DNA of 64,000 nucleotides. Origin: Litchfieldella qijiaojingensis. GTDB taxonomy: Bacteria; Pseudomonadota; Gammaproteobacteria; Pseudomonadales; Halomonadaceae. Under the pieces are notes generated by a model. The model did no database searches and had not been told where the DNA came from. It saw only the letters and a program-made list of their open reading frames with translations. The position numbers and the translations under genes are program-made. How positions within the stretch are numbered: position 1 is the first letter of the stretch; every line of letters begins with the position of its first letter. The stretch is taken from assembly GCF_014651875.1 (NCBI RefSeq), contig NZ_BMXS01000002.1:62001-126000 (forward strand), written 5' to 3'. Of this stretch, positions 58,513-64,000 are shown piece by piece.

Positions 58513-59607
58513 CTAATAGGCTTGATAACGCACCGGCGACTGGCTACTGGGGATGCCCAACCACTCAGCAGTGACTCGTCCGAACCGGCGCGTCAAACGC
58601 TCGAAGGGATCGAGGGGTGGCGTATAGTCACGCAGTCGCGGCTCTTCCAATCGCTCGCGTGCCACCCCATCCAGGCTATTGAGACCATCGACCAATCCCA
58701 GCTCGACGGCTTGCTCACCGGTCCAGATCAAACCGGAGAACAAGCGTTCGTCATTGGCCAGGCGTTCGCCTCGCCCTTCTTTCACCGCGTCGATGAACTG
58801 GCGGTGAGTGGTATCCAACACCTCTTGCCAGAACTCGCGTTGCTGCGGCGCAATCGATGAGAACGGATCGAGGAACGCCTTGTTGTCGCCGGCAGCGAAG
58901 ATGCGCCGCTCCACCCCCAGGCGCTCGATGGCTTCCTCCAGGCCGAAACTGGCAAAGATGACACCGATCGAACCCACCAGGCTCGAAGGCGAGGTAACGA
59001 TCTCGTCGGCGGCCGAAGCGATGTAGTAGGCACCGCTGGCGCCGATGTCCTCGATAACCGCGATGATTGGCTTGTCACCTTCATCACGCAGCCGCATGAT
59101 CTCCTGATAGATACGTTGCGACTGTACCGGGCTACCGCCGGGACTATTGATATGCAATACCACGGCACGGGCGCTATCGCTCTCCCAGGCTCGTTTCAGT
59201 CCTTCGATGATACGTTCGGCATTGGCTGGCGACTTGCTGTCGATCGCGCCCTCTACCTTCACTATTCCGAGATGCGGCGCTGAAGGAATCGACGGCTGGG
59301 CAGCCGAATACAGGCCATAGCCGGTCATGACCAGCCCACCCAGGATCAAGGCCGCGAACAAGAAACGGAAAAACAGTTTCCAGCGCCGTGATCGACGCTG
59401 CTCGGCGAGCACGCCATCGATCCAGCGATCCATCATGGCGAGTTGCGCCAGACGCTGGCGCTCACGAAGCGTCTCGGCATCCTCGCCAGCATGTTCATCG
59501 CGACCACCAGTGGCCTGCGCCTCACGCCGGCGCTGAGCCTCCTCGGCGCTCAACTCAGGGCCTTGCGTCCATTTGTCGTGATCGTCACGATGCTTGTCGT
59601 CACTCAT
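58513..59607 (-). CDS. sppA: Signal peptide peptidase SppA, short (36K) type
   Basis: A 364-residue S49 protease with one membrane helix (about 78-98) and a single protease domain. The Ser-Lys dyad is Ser191 (IGASGAYYIASAADE) and Lys243 (GDNKAFLDP); the 52-residue spacing equals that in Bacillus SppA. LHINSPGGSPVQS is also typical. It degrades leftover signal peptides in the membrane. The ATG at 59607 has GG about six bases upstream; an ATG at 59613 is possible. It is the last gene of an rluC-HAD-sppA unit. Confidence 0.9.
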   Translation of the reverse strand: MSDDKHRDDHDKWTQGPELSAEEAQRRREAQATGGRDEHAGEDAETLRERQRLAQLAMMDRWIDGVLAEQRRSRRWKLFFRFLFAALILGGLVMTGYGLYSAAQPSIPSAPHLGIVKVEGAIDSKSPANAERIIEGLKRAWESDSARAVVLHINSPGGSPVQSQRIYQEIMRLRDEGDKPIIAVIEDIGASGAYYIASAADEIVTSPSSLVGSIGVIFASFGLEEAIERLGVERRIFAAGDNKAFLDPFSSIAPQQREFWQEVLDTTHRQFIDAVKEGRGERLANDERLFSGLIWTGEQAVELGLVDGLNSLDGVARERLEEPRLRDYTPPLDPFERLTRRFGRVTAEWLGIPSSQSPVRYQAY

Positions 59608-59635
59608 CGGCATCCTACCTGGCAGTGGAATCAAG

Positions 59636-60286
59636 TCATTGGTGCAACCAGTCGATCAACTCGGCAAAGCTGCCGGCAACGAAAACCGGTTGGCTTCGCT
59701 CCAAGCGCTCGACCGTGTGCACACCATAGGTCACGGCCGCCCGGTCCATGCCCAAGGCGCGGGCCATGTCCAGGTCGTATTCGGTGTCGCCCACCATCAC
59801 GGCCTCGCCAACCTCGACGTCGAGTTCTGCGAGGAGTTCCTCGAGCATTTGTGGATGCGGCTTCGAGCGCGTCTCGTCGGCGGTGCGACTTGCATGAAAC
59901 CAGTCACCACTGCCATTGGCTGCAAATACCCGCTCGAGACCGCGGCGACTCTTGCCTGTTGCCACCGCCAAGCGGATGTCAGGATTCTGACGCAGCCGTG
60001 CGACTCCTGCCTCGACGCCGGGGAAAAAGGACATCGGTTGCTGATCGGCGGACACGAAATGATGGGCGTATCGCTCACGCAACATGCGCGCCTGATCGTC
60101 GGCGATCCCTGGGCACAAGCGAGCGATGGCTTCGGGCAACCCAAGGCCGATGATATCGCGGACGCTCTCGCGACTCAGCTCACCCCAGCCCACGTCGCGA
60201 GCCGCCGCCTGCATGCATGTCACTATCCGCGACTCGGAGTCCATCAGGGTTCCGTCCCAATCGAAGATCACCAGTCGATAACGCAT
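59636..60286 (-). CDS. HAD-superfamily phosphatase (Gph-like)
   Basis: A 216-residue HAD-IA hydrolase: motif I DWDGTLMDSES, motif II region AVATGKSRRGL, and motif III/IV with KPHPQMLEELL and VMVGDTEYDL. The cap domain is of type C1. Such proteins next to rluC are annotated as phosphoglycolate phosphatase-like; the exact substrate is unknown. Gap to rluC 20 bp, to sppA 28 bp, same strand. Confidence 0.88.
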   Translation of the reverse strand: MRYRLVIFDWDGTLMDSESRIVTCMQAAARDVGWGELSRESVRDIIGLGLPEAIARLCPGIADDQARMLRERYAHHFVSADQQPMSFFPGVEAGVARLRQNPDIRLAVATGKSRRGLERVFAANGSGDWFHASRTADETRSKPHPQMLEELLAELDVEVGEAVMVGDTEYDLDMARALGMDRAAVTYGVHTVERLERSQPVFVAGSFAELIDWLHQ

Positions 60287-60306
60287 TGCTTCTCCAGATC
60301 CAGGCG

Positions 60307-61254
60307 TCAGAACTGCTGGCGAGCCCTGGCTAGCACTTCGTTCAATTCGTCTCCCAACGGTGCTTTGATATGGACCGGACGACCGCTGGTGGGTTCGGGA
60401 AAGGTCAGCGCCACGGCATGCAGGAACAGCCGCGACAACCCGAAGCGTCCGGCCAACCGCTGCGCTTCCCAGGATCCATACTTGTCATCGCCCAACAGCG
60501 GGTGACCAGCATGGGCGGCATGCACGCGGATCTGATGGGTCCGGCCGGTCACAGGCTCGGCTTCCACCAGGGTAGCGCCCACGAAGGTCTCGCGTACCGC
60601 GAAGCGGGTTTTTGCCACCTTGCCTTGCGAGTCGACTCGTACTCGACGCTCGCCGTTGCCGGCCTCATAACGCTCGAGCCGGGCACTGACATAATCACGC
60701 CGAGCCGGCCAGCGCCCCGCCACCAGTGCCAGATACTGCTTCTGCATCTGATGCCGCTTGAGAGCATCGTTGAGTGTCAGCAGCGCAGGCCGTGTCTTGG
60801 CCAACAGCAGGCAGCCCGAGGTGTCGCGATCGAGCCGGTGCACCAGCTCGAGGAAGTCGAGATCCTCACGCACTTGACGCAGCGCTTCGATCAGGCCGAT
60901 CTTGACGCCGCTACCACCGTGCACCGCCAGTCCCGACGGCTTGTTGACCACCAGCCAATCGGGGCCTTCGAGGAGTACACTGCCGACCAGCAGGTTACGC
61001 AGGTTGTCGCTGACTTCGCGTACCGCTTCCTCGGGCGCCAAGCGCAAGGGCGGAATACGCACCAGATCGCCAACGGCAAGCCGGTAGTCGGCTTTGACGC
61101 GCTTCTTGTTGACTCGCACCTCACCCTTGCGCACGATCCGATAGATCAATGACTTGGGCGCGCCCTTCAAGCGCGTGCGCAGGAAATTGTCGATGCGCTG
61201 GCCGTCCTGCCCTTCTGAAACCTCGACCCATTGTACGTCATGCCCTTCGGCCAT
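60307..61254 (-). CDS. rluC: 23S rRNA pseudouridine synthase RluC
   Basis: A 315-residue enzyme that makes pseudouridines 955, 2504 and 2580 in 23S rRNA. An N-terminal S4 domain (about 20-80) is followed by the RluA-type catalytic domain with HRLDRDTSGCLLLAK (catalytic Asp) and GRTHQIRVHAAHAGHPLLGD. It diverges from rne, as in E. coli and Pseudomonas. Confidence 0.93.
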   Translation of the reverse strand: MAEGHDVQWVEVSEGQDGQRIDNFLRTRLKGAPKSLIYRIVRKGEVRVNKKRVKADYRLAVGDLVRIPPLRLAPEEAVREVSDNLRNLLVGSVLLEGPDWLVVNKPSGLAVHGGSGVKIGLIEALRQVREDLDFLELVHRLDRDTSGCLLLAKTRPALLTLNDALKRHQMQKQYLALVAGRWPARRDYVSARLERYEAGNGERRVRVDSQGKVAKTRFAVRETFVGATLVEAEPVTGRTHQIRVHAAHAGHPLLGDDKYGSWEAQRLAGRFGLSRLFLHAVALTFPEPTSGRPVHIKAPLGDELNEVLARARQQF

Positions 61255-61842
61255 GCCCGCTCCTCATACGACGAACCTGCAAAGGGCGCATTCTACCTCA
61301 CGAAGGCAAGATCTGCGCCAATTGCTGCTTCTCCCTATTGCTGTTATATTTCCAGCTCGCTCAAATGGGCAACAAGTGCCCGGAAAATGCGCCTGCACGG
61401 CTGACACGCAGGCCAGAGCGACGAATAAGGCTGCCACGACGAACCATGGGCTCGTCACGGCGCCAGCAGCAAGTAAAGCGATACAAGAGAGAACGCCACG
61501 CCCGGACCCCGGTCCGATCCGCATGATGCCGGACGGCCCGCAGGCCACGGGGACTTTCAACACCGTGCCGGAGGCCGGCGTTGGCGAATCGATGAATGCC
61601 AGGTGTCTGGCGGTTGACCGCAGGGCCGGATGGGCCTAATCGTGCCCACCGAAACATGTCCTGCCACCGCCGCGTACTCAACATGATCATGTCATGACCG
61701 CGACGCCCCAGTGCCATACGGTCATGGTCGGGCGCTGTACCGCATCCGCGACATGCGCTGAGCACAAGCACGCAGCACCAGAGGTTCGCCTTCGTCGACG
61801 CGCACTGCCCGCCTTCCGGCGCGATTCAGTTAGCGAGACAAC
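61255..61842 (+). other. Long intergenic region/leader upstream of rne
   Basis: A 588-bp gap between divergent rluC and rne. It contains a good promoter at 61322-61350 that points to rne, leaving about 485 bases of untranslated leader, and several short inverted repeats. In E. coli the rne leader is also long and lets RNase E autoregulate. Overlapping small reading frames here have no ribosome site or family resemblance, so I do not call them. Confidence 0.6.
61322..61350 (+). promoter_or_regulatory. Sigma-70 promoter for rne
   Basis: TTGCTG (61322-61327), 17 bases, TATATT (61345-61350): four of six and five of six consensus matches at ideal spacing. Transcription would begin near 61357. It is the best core promoter visible in the rluC-rne gap. 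Confidence 0.6.
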
Positions 61843-64000
61843 ATGAAACGGATGCTCATCAATGCGACCCAGCCCGAAGAGCTGCGCGTCGCGCTGGTCG
61901 ATGGACAACGTCTGTATGACCTGGACATCGAATCCGGTGCCCGGGAACAGAAGAAAGCCAATATCTATCGCGGCAAGATCACCCGCGTCGAACCTTCCCT
62001 GGAAGCCGCTTTCGTCGATTTCGGTGCCGACCGTCACGGATTCCTGCCACTGAAGGAAATCTCCCGAGAATATTTCACCAAGGATCCCGGTGGTCGCCCC
62101 AACATCAAGGAAGTCCTCAAGGAGGGCCAGGAAGTCATCATTCAGGTCGACAAGGAGGAACGTGGTAACAAGGGAGCCGCGTTGACCACCTTCATTAGCC
62201 TGGCCGGTCGTTTCCTGGTGTTGATGCCCAACAACCCTCGGGCTGGCGGTATTTCGCGCCGCATCGAGGGTGAGGAGCGCGCCCAGCTCAAGGAGGCCAT
62301 GGGACAGCTGACCCTGCCCGACAAGATGGGCGTGATCGTACGCACGGCAGGTATCGGTCGAAGCCCCGAAGAGCTGCAGTGGGATCTCGACTACCTGGTA
62401 CAGGTCTGGGAGTCGATCACCGAGGAGGCCGGCAAGCGCCCCGCGCCTTTCCTGATCTATCGCGAATCCAACGTCATCATCCGCGCCATGCGCGATTATC
62501 TGCGCCAGGATATCGGCGAGGTTCTGATCGACAGCCCCGAGGTCCATCAGGAGGCCTTGACCTTCATTCGCCAGGTGATGCCGTCGTATCAACAGAAGAT
62601 CAAACTCTACGCCGATGAGGTCCCGCTGTTCTCGCGCTTCCAGATCGAGTCGCAGATCGAGACTGCCTATCAGCGCGAAGTCAAACTGCCCTCCGGTGGC
62701 TCCATCGTCATCGACCACACCGAGGCCCTGGTTTCCATCGATATCAACTCGGCTCGTGCCACCCGCGGCAGCGACATCGAGGAGACCGCACTGCAGACCA
62801 ACCTGGAAGCCGCAGACGAAATCGCTCGCCAGCTTCGCCTGCGCGATATCGGCGGTCTAGTGGTCATCGACTTCATCGACATGAGCCCGGCGCGCAACCA
62901 ACGCGAAGTCGAGAATCGCATGCGTGATGCGCTCAAACTCGACCGGGCGCGAGTGCAGATTGGCCGCATCTCGCGCTTTGGCTTGATGGAAATGTCACGC
63001 CAGCGCCTGCGCCCCTCGCTGGGTGAAACCAGCGGCGTGGTCTGCCCCCGTTGTGTCGGCCAAGGCACCATCCGCGATGTGCGCTCGCTATCGCTATCGG
63101 TCATGCGCCTGATCGAAGAAGAGGCGATGAAGGAGCGCAGCGCCCAGATTCGCGCCATCCTGCCAGTGCCGGTGGCCACTTACCTGCTCAACGAGAAGCG
63201 TAGTGTGCTTGCCGAGATCGAACGTCGCCAGGGCGTCCGGGTGGTGATTTTGCCCAGTCCGGAAATGGACACGCCGCACTACGATGTTCAGCGCCTGCGA
63301 GCCGACCATCTCGACGAAGAGGACACCGAAAAATCGAGCTTCGAGTTGTCCACCGATACCGAGATCGGCAAGGAACCCGATACCAGCTTCGAAAAACCCG
63401 CGCAACGTGCCGAAGCGGCGGTCAAGAGCGTGGTCCATAATGCCCCTGCCCCCGCCTCGTTGCAGCAAGAGGAAGTTGCTCCCACTGAAAGCAAGGTCAC
63501 AGCCGGAGCCCCCCAAGGCGAAGGGACTTTGGCTCGCCTGGTCAAGGGGATTGCCCGACTGCTGGGTGGTGCCGATGACACCCAGGCAACTCGTTCAGCC
63601 GAGGAGCAGGAGCCTCAGCCTCGTCCCAGTAGTGCTCGTCGTCAGGAGAGTGACACCCGCAGCGGGCGTGGCGGGCGTAACGGCGGAAGCAGCCGTCGCG
63701 GGCGCGGCGACAGCCGTGAGGAAGCCCGCCAACCCCGTGGTCAGCGCCAGGAAACGGCGCGCGGCGAGGCACGCGACACCAAACCGGCCGATACCAAGGC
63801 CGACAACCGTGGCGAGGCCGATCGCAAGCAGGCGGATGGTCGTGGCCAACGCGGTCGCGGTCGTGCACGCACCGGCGACGACAGTCAGCGTGCACAGGAG
63901 ACTCGTCAACAGGAACCAGCCCAAGTCGACAAGGCTCCCGCCGACGATACCCCCAAGGGCAAGGAAGCTGACAAGGTCAGCGAAGACAGCAAGCCCAAGC
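61843..64000 (+). CDS. rne: Ribonuclease E, N-terminal two thirds (runs off right edge)
   Basis: 719 complete codons are present without a stop; the gene continues beyond the window. Start [21 protein letters not shown]. The S1 domain and 5' sensor region are followed by the DNase I-like site with Asp300 and Asn302 ([12 protein letters not shown]) and Asp343 (VIDFIDM), and the Zn-link cysteines Cys401 and Cys404 ([10 protein letters not shown]), all three residues lower than in E. coli. An amphipathic segment at 561-576 ([16 protein letters not shown]) matches the position of the membrane-targeting helix. After it comes an Arg/Gly/Gln-rich scaffold of RNA-binding type. RhlB, its usual partner, is at 29.9 kb. 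Confidence 0.96.
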   Translation, partial: MKRMLINATQPEELRVALVDGQRLYDLDIESGAREQKKANIYRGKITRVEPSLEAAFVDFGADRHGFLPLKEISREYFTKDPGGRPNIKEVLKEGQEVIIQVDKEERGNKGAALTTFISLAGRFLVLMPNNPRAGGISRRIEGEERAQLKEAMGQLTLPDKMGVIVRTAGIGRSPEELQWDLDYLVQVWESITEEAGKRPAPFLIYRESNVIIRAMRDYLRQDIGEVLIDSPEVHQEALTFIRQVMPSYQQKIKLYADEVPLFSRFQIESQIETAYQREVKLPSGGSIVIDHTEALVSIDINSARATRGSDIEETALQTNLEAADEIARQLRLRDIGGLVVIDFIDMSPARNQREVENRMRDALKLDRARVQIGRISRFGLMEMSRQRLRPSLGETSGVVCPRCVGQGTIRDVRSLSLSVMRLIEEEAMKERSAQIRAILPVPVATYLLNEKRSVLAEIERRQGVRVVILPSPEMDTPHYDVQRLRADHLDEEDTEKSSFELSTDTEIGKEPDTSFEKPAQRAEAAVKSVVHNAPAPASLQQEEVAPTESKVTAGAPQGEGTLARLVKGIARLLGGADDTQATRSAEEQEPQPRPSSARRQESDTRSGRGGRNGGSSRRGRGDSREEARQPRGQRQETARGEARDTKPADTKADNRGEADRKQADGRGQRGRGRARTGDDSQRAQETRQQEPAQVDKAPADDTPKGKEADKVSEDSKPK

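Noticed and set aside
61154-61771. Small overlapping frames in the rluC-rne gap
   Set aside because: They lack ribosome sites, have arginine/alanine-rich compositions typical of non-coding GC DNA, and overlap each other on both strands.
61687-62718. 343-codon minus-strand frame opposite the start of rne
   Set aside because: It lies against highly conserved rne catalytic codons and is of the same shadow type.

Overview
The window is chromosomal DNA of a gammaproteobacterium, most likely Halomonas or a close relative (Halomonadaceae). It is GC-rich with tightly packed core genes. Several gene orders match Pseudomonas aeruginosa: cysM-rlmD-relA-mazG beside gacS, the rpoE/algU-rseABC-mucD cluster running into lepA-lepB-rnc-era-recO-pdxJ-acpS, and rpmF-plsX-fabDG-acpP-fabF-pabC-mltG-tmk-holB-pilZ-tatD. 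The genus is inferred, not proven. No rRNA, tRNA, CRISPR or prophage was recognised.

Layout. (1) 1-4.5 kb: an envelope-modification region. A PmrA-type two-component system (kinase cut by the left edge) diverges from a three-gene lipid A glycosylation cassette (GT2, LAB_N, ArnT-like), followed by a predicted outer-membrane barrel. The intergenic space has two PmrA-box-like operators and a 142-bp MITE-like element with TA duplications. (2) 4.5-15.4 kb: ppc, mazG, relA, rlmD and cysM on the minus strand, and divergent gacS. (3) 15.4-26.6 kb: a long minus-strand array read rpoE-rseA-rseB-rseC-mucD, then lepA-lepB-rnc-era-recO-pdxJ-acpS, with a sigma-E-type promoter before rpoE. (4) 26.6-32.4 kb: aroG, dinG, rhlB, a small unknown gene and xthA.

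(5) 32.4-37.6 kb: a TonB2/TtpC-type energy-transduction operon (DUF3450, long ExbB, ExbB, ExbD, TonB, TPR protein) behind a strong Fur-box match. (6) 37.6-41.4 kb: etfBA diverging from ETF:ubiquinone oxidoreductase, with a PsrA-like palindrome between them. (7) 41.4-43.7 kb: a perfect 13 x 7 bp array, REP-like palindromic units and an orphan wbpB-wbpE pair, the most accessory-looking part of the window. (8) 43.8-47.4 kb: sseA, an SF1 helicase and a DUF1285 gene. (9) 47.4-57.6 kb: the fatty-acid synthesis operon and its usual neighbours. (10) 57.7-64 kb: maf, a second perfect 13 x 7 bp array, sppA, a HAD phosphatase, rluC, and rne with a long leader, cut by the right edge.

The window is mainly housekeeping. 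The best leads are the PmrA-box/MITE arrangement in front of a minimal lipid A glycosylation cassette, the two heptamer arrays of identical size in convergent gene gaps, the palindromic units that share the array heptamer, and the stranded wbpBE pair. I found no clear evidence for an entirely new multi-gene system.
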